NCBI GenBank assembly: GCA_037179335.1
Contig: JAKZHN010000011.1
Location: 83,498 to 147,497, forward strand
Source of the DNA: Cyclaneusma minus
Lineage: Eukaryota > Ascomycota > Leotiomycetes > Marthamycetales > Marthamycetaceae
Direction: 5' to 3'
DNA length: 64,000 nucleotides
In this document: piece after piece, positions 53,687-64,000 of the stretch
Position numbering within the stretch: position 1 is the stretch's first letter
How the letters are laid out: every line of letters begins with the position of its first letter
The notes under the pieces: model-generated
Database searches by the model: none
The model's input: the letters and a program-made list of their open reading frames with translations, nothing else
Told to the model about the DNA's origin: nothing
Translations under genes and position numbers: made by a program

Positions 53687-56642
53687 ATGGCTACAGAAGA
53701 GCCGCAGGCGCAAGTGCCGCCGCGTCAAAGCTCGCTCCCAGACCCACGGGTATCAAGGACGATGTCCTTCATCCATGGTGGGGGGGCCGGATCGGGCTTT
53801 CGACGCATGTCGTCCTTCTTTAGTCGTTCCCCCTTCATGGCTCAGAAAGACCGTCCGAACCGTCCTAAGTCTCAAGAAGATCCGCACAAGCAGCAAGCTC
53901 TGCGGAAGCCTCCTCCCCTCCCGCACTCCTCCACGCCGCTGCCGCCACCTTCGACGTCCAGATCCGACAGCCCGCCGAATGCGCAGAAGCTGCAGAAACG
54001 AGAAGTAGCTTCCAGCGATGACCTCCTCAAACCTCGACCCGCTCCGTCCCCGAGGCTTTCGCCTCAGGGTTCTCCCAGTCTCACACCAACCACGTCACCG
54101 AGAGGCAGGAAAAACACGCTCATTTCAGAAGACCGAAATGGCAGTCCTGGACGAACAGTGTCAGGTCCCGTACCTGCTTTCTGGAGCTTGGATGGACAGA
54201 GCCCAGACCATGGGAGTAGCAGAATGTCAAAAGCTCTGAGTTGGATGCCGGGTATGAGGTCGAGAAACACCTCAGCAGACCTGGGGAAGCATAATGGGCC
54301 AAGAGCTTGGATCGGGGCAGGGAACAGCAGAATCGACTACGATCATTTGTCTTTGGTTCATGGAGAAAAGGTATATATCTGGCAAATGTGGTTCTAGAGA
54401 AGTGTGCTGACGAGGTTTCAAGGTTGACGAACTTTGGGACGACAACAACGATACATTGGTGTATTTGTGGCCTCGGGCAACTGGCACCGGTCCATCATTC
54501 AAGATTCCGTCTATGGTGATCGCCTCCTCGCAAACGCTGGTCGCTATGACCCATGGAGGCAAACTGTACTCCCAGCAGAATGGGAGACAAAGCTCCACCC
54601 ATCGCGACCGCCTATCCACCGAGGACGCATTGAAGAAGTTTTCGTTACACCGACCAATGTCTCCCCCTTCAACGCTCTCTGGCAGCAATGCCTCCGGTTC
54701 GGATGGTACCGGAGATTCTGACAACCTCGACATGCCGCTGCCCCGGGAGAGCAGTCTGTATTTTCCAATCGCCCTCAGTCCCGATGGAACCATGGGACAT
54801 CTCACTGATGAAGATGTGGAGACGCTGATTGAAGTCCGGAATCTGTTTGCTTTCCTGATAGGTCAGCCCCTTGTTGCAACGCCCACACATCCAAACTACT
54901 TCTCAATTTTCCTGTCGGTGGCCAGTATGTTGAAGAAGTTTGAATTCTCGAACATTGATGGGTCAAACTTTGGAGAAGCGGCAGTTCTTAGCTTTGGCAA
55001 CTATGTGGACGAGCTTCGACTTGCAGACGTGACCCAATCGCGGGAGAAAACAGTCGAGGCTTTGATTTTGGGTGAAAATATGAGGTCGACGGAACTCTAC
55101 AATGAGGCATTCGCACATGCCGTTGGAAAATACGAAGCTATCCAAAGGATGCAGTCCATCAATTTCGACAAACTCAGCCCGAATACTCGAAACCGTCTTG
55201 AGCGTTCTTACATGGATCTGTGTAACAGGGAGCGAAGCGCGTCAGTCCGTCTCACCGAATTTGACTTCCCTTCCTTGTTTGCTGGCTTTGCATCTTCCAC
55301 CACTACGGACGAGAGCAAAATCATCAAGTTCAAGGAGTGGAGGAATTATTTCCAGGAGTTCCGCAAGTTTACCTTATCTCACTACAAGACCGCCTACGGA
55401 TCATGGCCACCGAAGGCATCCAGCAAAAGGAACAGTTTTGTGGAAGGCGGTCTCAACAGACTTGTTTTACAGACTCTTTACTCAGATTTCGCCAGTCTGT
55501 ATGATTACCTCGTCGACAGAACCGCACCTACTACGCGAGGCATGGAGGAGGACGGGTCATCAGAAGGCGTTGACCCCATCCACGCAGCTCTCCGGAAACT
55601 GCTTGTCGAATACGACCGCTCTTCGCCTCCCGTGCAACCACCCATTCCATTTGACGTACCCCTTGTCCCCACCATGGCCACCCTCGAGCCCAAATACCAC
55701 CTAGGCAGCCCCCGCGACAAACACAGGGCATCAACCCGCCGACTCAAAGACTACGAGATCACACTCCTTCTCACCAAAGCCAGCAACTTGGACTCCAACA
55801 ACAAATCGCCCTTCCTTCAGGCCTTCCAAGAGTGGGAGGCCAAAGAAAGCAAGGGCAAAAACTGTGCCGAGTTAGCCGACCAGCGTTTCGGTATCTGGCT
55901 CTTCGTCTATGCCGTCATTCAATCCCTCCCAATGCTCGTCGTCGACGCCCCTGGTCTCCGCTTCACACAAGGCGTCGAATACTTCCTCTGCGAAGTCCCC
56001 CGATCCACACCACCTTGGGTTGAAGACAACGCCGGTGGAGCTGTCAAAATGGCCTGGTACGGCGTAGCCGGCGGCCAACACATCGTATCCTTACCTGCCG
56101 ACATGGTCGACCACGGCGTCGAGGGCATTTACCGCCGCTCGCACTGCTGGATCGAGGCCGAAAAGTGGCTCGCCAATCTATCCTCCTTAGACGAGCACCA
56201 CCAATACACCCTCCCCGACGACCCTAACCTCAATTCCCCCTTACCACCACCTCCTGGATTCGGCGGCTTTTCTCCCAACCGACCGAATTCGCAAGCTTCG
56301 AGTCGTGGTAGCAATGGAACGGGCAGGCCGGGAAGCTCACACAGCTACAGGAGCCAGGCGAATGGCAGTCCGGTTGGCAACATGAGTCGCAGCCGACCGG
56401 AGAGTATGGCGGGCTTGGAAAGGCTTCCTATGCCGCAGGGCTTTGACGATCTGGGTAGACCAAGGAGTGGGTCGAGGGGGGTAAGTCCGGTGCCGCATCA
56501 GAGGCCGGCGAGCAGGCGAGGCACGCCTTCGCAGTCGGGAGCGGGCAGTACTTTTGATGATATTCTTGGTGATTTGGGGAAGGACAGCAATGAGAAGAGG
56601 GGAAGAGATAAGAAGAAGGGGAAGAAGTCGTCAATGGGATAA
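53687..56642 (+). CDS. Large conserved fungal protein, DUF8004-like
   Basis: Exons 53687-54370 and 54423-56642 (2904 nt, 967 aa). The N-terminal ~225 residues are Ser/Pro-rich and disordered, with basic patches (FRRMSSFFSRSPF). The ordered core begins after the intron: LVYLWPRATGTGPSFKIPS, then PRESSLYFPIALSPDGTMGH and LTDEDVETLIEVRNLFAFLI near residues 350-390, followed by long helical segments to QRFGIWLFVYAVIQSLPMLV (~720). The tail is Ser/Arg/Gly-rich and ends with a Lys run. From memory this core is the fungal family now called DUF8004, of unknown function. The layout suggests a cytosolic or cortical scaffold, but nothing proves it. Confidence 0.87.
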
Positions 56643-57985
56643 GGGTTGAGAATTGGAATTGAGAATTGAGAATTTTAGATGGGATGAGAGGGTGTGTGTG
56701 TATGGCGTTTATACCCAGTTGTTAATGCTGAATGCTGTGGTGGGCTAGGATTACTTGTGAGATTATCGGGGATGCTGGATGGGAAAATGCATTACGGGCG
56801 CGTTAGAGGGCGGGTGTACAATAATACAGAAACAGCACCGAAGCATCGGCATTGGCATTAATTGTTAAGGTACCTAGTTAGATAGAGCGAAGCATAGGGA
56901 TAATTTCATCCCCTGTTACAGTCTATAGACATGTCACGTTTGACTAGTGTTTCGATTTCTCTCATCGTGAATTTTGAAATTATTGGGATTGAGATATTGC
57001 TATCAGAGCATAGGAGCCTCAAGGGAGTAAGACTCCATTCTCCAAACAGACACAGGCAAGCCACGTTCTATCCTCGTCTCTATCCCTAAAGTCTAACAAG
57101 CTTGGCTAGTTTCACATTCCTTTTCCTATGCTCTCCAATAAGTTAAACGCCTTGTTGATACCAGTTCATTTTGCGGAATTCGCCCCTATTTGACTTGAAA
57201 CGCTACCGGCTGAGTTCCTGTAGCACCATAGCCTACTTATAGCTCAGACATGATTATCTCTAGCCATAAATAGAGTGTTTTTAGCATCGCGATAGACTGG
57301 TAGTGATAGCCAATTTCTCGACAGGACACCTCTCTAATCCACACAATCAGTCCTCTGAGTTGTAGGAAATAATCGTCACACCTTCCCCAACACAATACCT
57401 TCAATATCTCTTCAAAGTCGTAAGAGATCCTTCTCTAGTTTCCCAAACAATTTTGTGTTCATTCCCGCCGGACGACAGACACCAGACTCTCAGGCTCTCA
57501 GCTCTCCTCTCTGTCATTTCCTTCTCGACTCGCCAAGAACCAACACTACCACCAGTAGCCCGAAACACTTCACCATCGAAGTAAATATTCTTGAAAATGC
57601 ACAAAAACAAGTATCAGGCAATCCAGCCAATCAGAGCCCAGCGCTTCACTTATCTGTTTTGTTGCACATCGACCGAACCCCCCCGCACCCCCTTCGGACT
57701 ACCCTTGTGTGAAATATTGCTTTTGGCAACCACGAGCCCAAATCAAGTCCGTTTTTGATGGTTCTGGGTTCATTGGATAGCCCTTGACTTTCCCAGTAAA
57801 AGTAAGATGTTAGTTTCCGATACCACTGCCGTCTATGAGATGCTCAACATACGACTTGTAAGGTATGACGGGCTTGAAAACGGGGCTACCAGCTCCAGCG
57901 ACTGGGAGCTTGGCCGTTAGGAAAGCGGGAAAAACAAAAAGACAGTTAGACGAATTATGTCTGGACCCCCTCAAGTAATCAGGAA
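56643..57985. other. Spacer after the DUF8004-like gene, no gene seen
   Basis: It begins with a short duplication (gagaattggaattgagaattgagaatttt at 56647-56676). Short frames only; the plus frame 57455-57712 has no domain. Confidence 0.4.
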
Positions 57986-58325
57986 TAGCTATTCCCTTAT
58001 GATTAGACTTAATAAGTTATTCCTGAGAATTCGGAATCTCCTCAATCATTGCGAGTATAGTATATTCATGATAATTGGAATATCCCTAGGAGGTAGGAAT
58101 ATTCTCAAGGATTGGGGATATCCTGAATGATTGGAATATAATATATTCCCAGTGATTGAGAATATCCAGAATATTAGGATCGTCCCAAATGATCAGGATT
58201 ACCCAGTACTCTGAATGGTCAGAAATATCCAAACTAGGAATATCGTAAATAATTCCGAATATTCCAAGTGCTTGGGAATATTCCAAGTAATTGGGGCTTG
58301 AAAATTGTAAGTGATTGGAAGTATG
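57986..58325. repeat. Minisatellite of the ~20-bp family with palindromic core
   Basis: Roughly fifteen degenerate units, each about 19-21 bp. The best are at 58258-58300, where gaatattccaagtgcttggg and aatattccaagtaattgggg follow each other. The core GGAATATTCC is its own reverse complement, so units read on either strand. Others: gaatattctcaaggattggg (58098) and tattcccagtgattgagaat (58142). Confidence 0.7.
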
Positions 58326-58661
58326 GCCCTCCGACTCCCGGAAAAATAGCATGGGAGAGACTTTGATCAAGGGTGCCTGCAAACCGACGGGCAAGCCATT
58401 AATAATTATGCCCTCGTATAAAGTCGCCAAAGTAGCAAAGTGTAGCCTCACGGGGAATTTCTTTAGCTAATACCATTTGGGAAGCAAAAAGCAGTAAAGT
58501 TACATTGGCTGACCGAAAACCCACCCCGGTCACCCATCAATGCCATTCTGCCTGATCTGATCCGCTCCCAAATGCATCGAATATGATACAGCAAAAGTCT
58601 CTGCCGCGTGAGACTTTCCTCCTCCTGTTTGCCCCCTATCCGGCTCCATTTGGCTCTAAAA

Positions 58662-59735
58662 TCAAACCAGCTCGCTCGTCACGTTCGAGAACTCGCCCTT
58701 CTCCAACTTCGTCTTCCAGAAGATAGGGTTCGTATCTGAGAAGCCATGGCGCACCCACTCCTTGTCGATCGTTAGTACAGCACTGTCACGGGGTAGAAGC
58801 AAACTCACCTTCTCCTTGACATGGTACAAGTTGATGAAACCTCCAGAATAAGCATCTCTGTGTGTAGCAGCCAAGATACTTCTCCTACCAAGCTCCAAGG
58901 CCTCTTCCTCTGTCAAATCATAGTGGTATTCGGCATCTAGCACTCCGTAGGCGAATGTCTGACCGGAACCGACACAGAAGAGGTTTCCGGCGAGACGAGT
59001 GCCGTCGGAGTCGATGTAGTAGAGGGCGGGGCCTTCGGAGGGAGTTACGCCGGCACACATGGTTCCCATGGAGAGACCCATGCCTTTGTAGCTGTAGACG
59101 AGGTTGGCGAGGATCTTGGAGGCGGCGGCGACGGATATGCGGCGTTTGTGGCGGAGTTCGTGGAGGCGGCATTGCATGCCGAGGTAGGCAAGCCAGTATT
59201 GACAGTCCTAGTGGGTTTCAGTCAATACGGGGCTCTTCACCGGAAGTCCAAACAGTATGGGGGCGTCAACTCACAGCAGCTCCACCGGCCATGGTTCCTA
59301 ACAAGCAGTTGTTGATCTCAATGACCTTCTTCACTGTCTGACTGGCAATCCAGTTTCCTGCCGTGGCTCTCGAATCGGTGGCGACGATGATACCGCCTTG
59401 GAATCGGAAGGCTAGGGTAGTTGTGCCGTGGGCGATCTTGATGGGGCAGTCCTTGTTTGCATTGTCGTCGGTCATTGCCCTTAACCAGCTGGAGGGCTGT
59501 CAGAAGGTCAGTCAGGTTCATCAAAATGGTAGTCGATTAGAAGCTCCAGAAGCTCCAAAAGCTTCAGAAGCTTCAGAAGCTGATAGCGATAAAGAGGTGA
59601 TCATACCTGAGCGACTGGAGGCATGGCGAACTTCAGAGATAAGCTTGGGAGCTCTTGATAGAGCTCCTGGTCCTCTTCTTGCTGGCCTTCATTCTCGAAC
59701 ATGGGCTTGGAATAGCGCGCAACGAGGGAATCCAT
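58662..59735 (-). CDS. PRE2: 20S proteasome subunit beta5 (chymotrypsin-like)
   Basis: Exons 59735-59607, 59496-59275, 59207-58809, 58760-58662 (849 nt, 282 aa). A 67-residue propeptide precedes the autocatalytic site HG|TTTLAFRFQGG, making Thr68 the mature Thr1; Asp17 and Lys33 of the mature numbering are present (TDSRATAG, QTVKK). CQYWLAYLGMQCRLHELRHK and RRSILAATHRDAYSGGFINL are beta5 hallmarks. It provides the chymotrypsin-like activity of the proteasome. The third intron is 48 nt, 3n and stopless (GTGAGT...GTACTAACGA...ACAAG). Intron 1 holds a short AGAAGCTTC repeat. Confidence 0.96.
59540..59585. repeat. 9-bp tandem repeat in PRE2 intron 1
   Basis: Five imperfect copies of agaagctcc / agaagcttc within the 110-nt first intron. 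Confidence 0.55.
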
Positions 59736-60040
59736 GGTGGGCTATCTGACGGCACTGTCTGGAGGAGAAATCGGGGGATACGGGAAGTGGTGGTTGATGG
59801 GAGAGGATAAGGCGTTGGGGGTTTGGATACAGCTTCAACTGCTGGCGTCAGGCCAGGCTGCGACTGGAGCTCGGATACGCGTTTCCATGTCGTGCCTGAT
59901 ACGCTCCTCAGGCCGCCACATCGGATCTGGGACAACTTGTTTCCTGCTCAAAGCATTTGGCTCGGCCGTCGCTTTTCACGATCCCACGAATTCCTGTTTA
60001 CGGTTTTTCGCTCAATATGTTTCCTACATTATCACCTTGA
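59736..60040. promoter_or_regulatory. PRE2 upstream region
   Basis: The ~300 bp before the PRE2 start. I did not find a clear Rpn4-type proteasome element (GGTGGCAAA). Confidence 0.35.
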
Positions 60041-60195
60041 TTTCTTTTGCTTCAAATTACTTGGATTTCTTCTGATTATTTGGATTTCTTCTAATCGCTT
60101 GGATTCCTTATGATCGTTTCGAGTTTCCCTAATCATTTGGATCCTTTCTGATTACTCGGACTACTTCCGAATACTTGAACTTCTTGACACCTAGG
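60041..60195. repeat. Minisatellite of the ~20-bp family upstream of PRE2
   Basis: Seven to eight copies with 19-bp period: cttggatttcttctgatta (60059), tttggatttcttctaatcg, cttggattccttatgatcg, ttcgagtttccctaatca, tttggatcctttctgatta and two weaker ones. It has the same orientation and consensus as the array at 17.7 kb. Confidence 0.72.
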
Positions 60196-60960
60196 CTTCA
60201 ATTCGAAGGTGTGTCATGAGTTCCTTCGTTCGCGAGCTACTGTGGGATTCAAGATGATCTCAACTTTCTTCCATGCTCGTTCTCGATGACCGATGGTTCC
60301 TCGAGCTTCACTCTCAGTCTCACTTCTCAGCAAGCATTCTGATCATTGAATGTCTGAATACGTACTCCGTGTTCTTATCTTCGATGGGGTTGCGGCTCAC
60401 CACCCATAATCGGATGCGATGCTCAAGAAAGGGAGCTGCAGGGCTGGTCCACGTTCTGACGCTCAGCCTATATCACTGCGAGGAGCCAGCTGCAGCCTGC
60501 AGGCGACTGCGGCATATCTCGAAATAGCACAACTGCTTGATGAGCGGTACAGCACCGTACAGGTCTTGGCCAGCAACGTTGCCGTTGAGGGAGGATTTGA
60601 AATCCCCGTCTTCAGATGCGAGGCTAGTTGTCGACGGCAATGTGCCATCTTGATACCTTCACAGTTCTAGGCATAGAAATGCCACAGCCAGTCTTTCCCA
60701 AGTCAATCAACAACCTCCACCACGGCTTCTATGTCCTTCTCTCGTTATATGAATTGAACCCTCTTTGCAAGTCTGCTCTTTTCATATCGCCCAAACTACT
60801 TTTCCCACGCAAGTCTCGGGCTCCCATCTCAAAGACCATTGGATCTGGGAAGGGACGCCCCTGAACAGCGAGGAACAGTTTGTGCACACTCCTTTCACGG
60901 GATTTCAGGCAATAATTGGTGTTGTGTCATGTATCAGAGTTCCGATACCGACATTTTTAG
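60196..60960. other. Spacer, no gene seen
   Basis: Overlapping short frames only (60273-60527, 60419-60670, 60628-60864 plus), with no domain. Confidence 0.35.
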
Positions 60961-61221
60961 TCTTATTATCCAACTCACGCAAACACTATCCTCGAAAATG
61001 TCCACAAGAGCAAGCACAACCAGTGTGGCCCTAACTCCGACAAACACCAGTTCGTCAAGACCTCGGAATCCGGCCTCTTGACGGGTGCTGAGATTAGAAT
61101 CGGTTTTCTTATTTCCCTTGTCTTAATCGCTCTGGTCTTTGGAGTGGGGGTTTTTTCTCTTCTCTTTCGACCGCAACCATTAGAAACGAGCTGCCGCTCT
61201 ACCTCGACAAATATCCCCTGA
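60961..61221 (+). other. Open frame with a transmembrane-like segment
   Basis: An 86-codon stopless frame starts right after a strong acceptor-like site (acatttttag at 60951-60960) and has no ATG. It encodes KHQFVKTSESGLLTGAEIRI followed by a 22-residue hydrophobic stretch (GFLISLVLIALVFGVGVFSL...). It might be an internal exon or relic of a small membrane protein. No partner exons were found. Confidence 0.2.
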
Positions 61222-61519
61222 CATGAATGAAAATGGCCATGACCGCCTGATCAAAGGCCTTGTCGAATGAAAAGTCGACGTCACCAGCTTTTCCGAAATT
61301 GAAGCAACTGTGTTCCTTCGCCGACAAGCGCTCGTCCAGTCACAGGCCGCAAAACACAGACTCGAAACACAGACTCGACAAAACTCCAAGCTTGTGCCCG
61401 GTCTCGAATTCGATGATACCGGACACAGAAGAGTGATCGCAAATCATACATCCTATAATATGCTGCACAAACAGCTCCATTGCGCCTATCTCCAGGGCTT
61501 CCTTGCCCAAACTGAGTAG
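61222..61519 (+). pseudogene. Protein-like relic with an in-frame TGA
   Basis: From the ATG at 61224 the frame reads MNENGHDRLIKGLVE, then TGA at 61268, then KVDVTSFSEIEATVFLRRQA through HKQLHCAYLQGFLAQTE and TAG. The second part is 83 codons of ordinary, helix-prone composition. A single base change of tryptophan TGG to TGA could explain it, or chance. No family is recognised. Confidence 0.22.
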
Positions 61520-61624
61520 CGAGTATGTCATCTATCCATCGCTCCAAAAACACCATCACCCAGAAGCACATCGCGCACTTTGTAGAACCGTCAATCATGA
61601 AATAATTTGCGACGAATCAGACTT

Positions 61625-63431
61625 TCACCACCCCTCAACAACCCTCGCCTTCACCCAAAGCCCCTTTGCAGGCCTCGCCGTGATCCCCCCCTTAATCTCC
61701 ATCTTCTCCTCATCCCTCTCTCTCTCATCCAACAACTCAAATTGCATCCTCCCTACCCAGGCCGCCAACAGACACGCAAACTCTGACTTTGCAAAATTCT
61801 GTCCAATGCAGGACCTCGGTCCGTGCAAAAACGTCATGTAGTCGAAATTGCTCTCGGCGCCTCCGGTAGCCGGGTGGTCTGGATTCTTGTCGGCTAACCA
61901 GCGATCCGGATTGAATTCCAACGCATCTTCGCCCCACGCCTCAATGCTTTTGTTGATAGCCCAGGGGACAAGCGTGATTTTCGTGCCTTTGGGGATCGGA
62001 TGGCCGAGGATTGTGGTATTGACGGCTGCTTCGCGGAGCGTCATGGGAACGGGAGCGTAGTAGCGGAGGATTTCGTTGCACACAGCGTTCAAGTAAGGAA
62101 TATGGTCTATTTCCAGACTCGTGATTTGCGAATCCTCGTCGACGCTGGGAAGCTTAGCTCGGATTTCCTCCCGGAGTTTCGTTTGGACGGAGGGGTAGCG
62201 CGCGAGCATGTAGATGGCCCATGTCATGGCGGATGCGGTGGTTTCATGACCGGCGGCGAGGAAGGTCATGAGTTGGTCGACGAGCTGCTCTTCGGTGAAC
62301 GCGCCGCTTTCCATGGCTATGCTGAGGAGATCCGGGTCTGTGAGTTCTTTGCGCTCGAGCTTTTCTTTTTTGTTGCGGATTAGCTGGCGGCAGACTCCTT
62401 TGATGGTTGATGCTGCTTCTTCGATCTCGCCGTTGCGTTTGATGGGTAATCGTTTGACGATCCAGTGAGGAATGAAGAGACCTAGTAGTCCGAGGACTTG
62501 AGCTTGACTGCTTGGACTGAAGATAGTATGGTACGTCTTGATCAGCGGAAGTTGAGGGTCTTTGATGGCGTTGAACTCGACATCCATGCCGGCCTTTCCA
62601 ATGATATCCAGGGTAGCTCTGCTTGCCCAAGCTCCCACCTCAAAGATCGCCTGATCTGGAGCAAGTGGGCTCTTCTGGATGTCTTCTGTTATCTCGACAT
62701 CCTTGCCGGCTGTATCCAAAATTTGCTGGGTCATAGCAACTGCACATTCCCTGGACTTGTCCCAGAAAACACTGTACAGGTCTTTCACTCTCCTGAAAGC
62801 AAATGCCGGCATCAAGTGCTTTCGCTGAAATTTATGCTCCTCGCCCTCTGCGAGCAAGACGCCGATACCCAAAACCGGACCAATGCCACGTCTGATCTGA
62901 GCGGGCTTGATAAAATCGTAGTTCTTCGTGACGAGAACTTCGCTGAGGGCTTTTGCAGACACGACGAATACTCTTTCGGCGTTGAAAATGCTGCAATATC
63001 GGATGAGTCCTTCGTTGGGCACCGAGTTGATCCTGTGGCAACTTGTGAGCTTTGCCTTCCTTAAGTGAAATCATTTTCGAGTTTACCATCGTAGAGCAGG
63101 CCCGCCCGTCGGAAGGGCCTTGATCAGCTTCCAATGTCCCATGAACCAATGTCCCCCCTATACAAGCTGGTCAGAATGTTCTCGAGGCACATATATCATT
63201 GTCTTAACATACCGGTGGTTCGGGTAGATCTCTCAGCGGCGAGAAGTATTTAGGCCATAATACGATGCCCCATAACTGCTTGAGAAGGTATTCGAGGACA
63301 AAAAGTTGGATGAGAGTGCCGATGAATGAGGGATTCGAAAAGAGCAGTAAGTCGGGTCTCCGGTTCACCAGGTAGTAGCTCCCAACACTTGCAATGACGG
63401 CCATAGGCCTCCAAGGCGTGGATAGCTCCAT
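61625..63431 (-). CDS. Cytochrome P450 monooxygenase, membrane-anchored
   Basis: Exons 63431-63213, 63157-63087, 63032-61625 (1698 nt, 565 aa). Hydrophobic N-terminal segments (VIASVGSYYLV, FIGTLIQLFVLEYLL) anchor it to the ER, followed by the proline hinge LRDLPEPPGGHW. I-helix AGHETTA is near residue 357, ExxR in NEILRYY, PERF-like FNPDRW, and the heme loop FLHGPRSCIGQNFAKSE with its cysteine near 502. It needs a P450 reductase and oxidises a small molecule of unknown identity. The middle exon is only 71 nt. No synthase or transporter gene accompanies it inside the window, so membership in a metabolite cluster is unproven. Confidence 0.93.
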
Positions 63432-63888
63432 GTTGAGGCGAATTTTTAGGTATGGAGAAGATTGCGGGATTTCTGGACAAGCTCTCGCGCGAAGTGATGA
63501 CAGAAAACGGTGTCCTTTGCAACAGCGGTCTTCCTTCTCCAGACTCTTGGGGTTTCAAGGCAAGGCCAGGTCGCTCTAGTGGCAGTCGGATTTAGCAGGT
63601 TTCGCGAGCGAGCGTAGAAGAGCAGGAGCACTCCAGAAGATTACACATTTGCGATGTGCGCGACGCAGCTGATATGCGATGCGTGAGATACAAATCATAC
63701 AATAATGGTGGCCTGTTTCCTCCTCCGCCTCATGTCGACATTATTACGACGCAGCTTCTGTTTTTGCCGTCGGCCTTGCAGAATCGTCCAGACGGCGTCT
63801 TTAATCTGGCCGCTCAGCGTCATAGTCGGCGGCTAGACGCGCCGATGTCAGAGCACGTGAGACAGTGGGTCAGCGTCAATGGGAGGCA
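63432..63888. promoter_or_regulatory. P450 upstream region
   Basis: It should contain the P450 promoter. No gene seen. Confidence 0.35.
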
Positions 63889-63913
63889 GGGGGGGGGGGG
63901 GGGGGGGGGGGGG
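63889..63913. repeat. 25-nt poly-G run
   Basis: Uninterrupted G at 63889-63913, after gggaggca. It may be natural or a sequencing/assembly artefact. Confidence 0.8.
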
Positions 63914-64000
63914 TGATGTTGCGCGCCGGCGGTGGGGTTGTAAAAAAAAGATAACACGGTGGAAAAAATAATAATAAACATAAAAAAAAAATTATATAAA
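63914..64000. other. A/T-rich low-complexity end of the window
   Basis: After the G run the sequence passes within 40 bases into A-rich runs (A8 at about 63943, A6, A10) ending ttatataaa. The abrupt composition change suggests a contig edge or low-quality sequence. Confidence 0.45.

Noticed and set aside
63656..63916. Plus frame ending in poly-glycine
   Set aside because: Its end is created by the G25 run.
1..64000. CRISPR array, prophage or bacterial operons
   Set aside because: Genes have eukaryotic introns and families. The regular repeats here lack unique spacers of constant length and cas genes.

Overview
The window is nuclear DNA of a filamentous ascomycete (Pezizomycotina). Genes are interrupted by short GT-AG introns, mostly 43-110 nt, with CTAAC-like branch points. 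Proteins are typical of that group: an ATG-AGT-T microexon calmodulin kinase, two Zn2Cys6 regulators, a DUF8004-like protein, a TauD-family dioxygenase and a membrane P450. The class cannot be fixed from the sequence. A pair of near-duplicate introns in one gene recalls the introner-like elements described in Dothideomycetes, but that is only a hint.

Layout. 1-1605: 3'-truncated (by the window edge) cysteine/histidine-rich gene on the minus strand. 1.9-8.5 kb: gene-poor, repeat-rich block with a degenerate ~380-bp tandem array, dispersed shorter repeats, a tRNA-like Pol III unit and a frameshifted pseudogene. 9.0-45 kb is mostly dense housekeeping: CaMK I kinase (-), RCL1 (+), inorganic pyrophosphatase (-), tRNA dihydrouridine synthase (+), PWWP chromatin protein (-), BRR2 spliceosomal helicase (-), a coiled-coil protein (+), cytosolic Phe-tRNA synthetase alpha (+), methylmalonate-semialdehyde dehydrogenase (-), DEAH-box helicase (-), TauD dioxygenase (+). 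43.5-50.1 kb: two Zn2Cys6 regulators (+ and -) separated by a 2-kb spacer. 53.7-56.6 kb: DUF8004-like protein (+). 58.7-59.7 kb: proteasome beta5 (-). 61.6-63.4 kb: cytochrome P450 (-). The window ends in a 25-nt G run and A/T-rich sequence.

The genes do not form one pathway. Several serve RNA and protein synthesis (RCL1 in 18S rRNA maturation, DUS in tRNA modification, FRS2 in tRNA charging, BRR2 in splicing, a DEAH helicase probably in ribosome assembly). Others serve general metabolism or signalling. Exon structures were built by hand; wherever I give a joined gene, the summed exon length is a multiple of three and the splice sites follow GT-AG.

The most unusual signals are (i) two adjacent, clearly homologous introns in the first Zn2Cys6 gene; (ii) a dispersed ~20-bp minisatellite family in at least four intergenic spacers; (iii) three short introns (DUS, BRR2, PRE2) of 3n length without stop codons; (iv) an in-frame ~110-residue mitochondrial-like extension on the only pyrophosphatase gene; and (v) the decayed gene and Pol III element in the repeat block.
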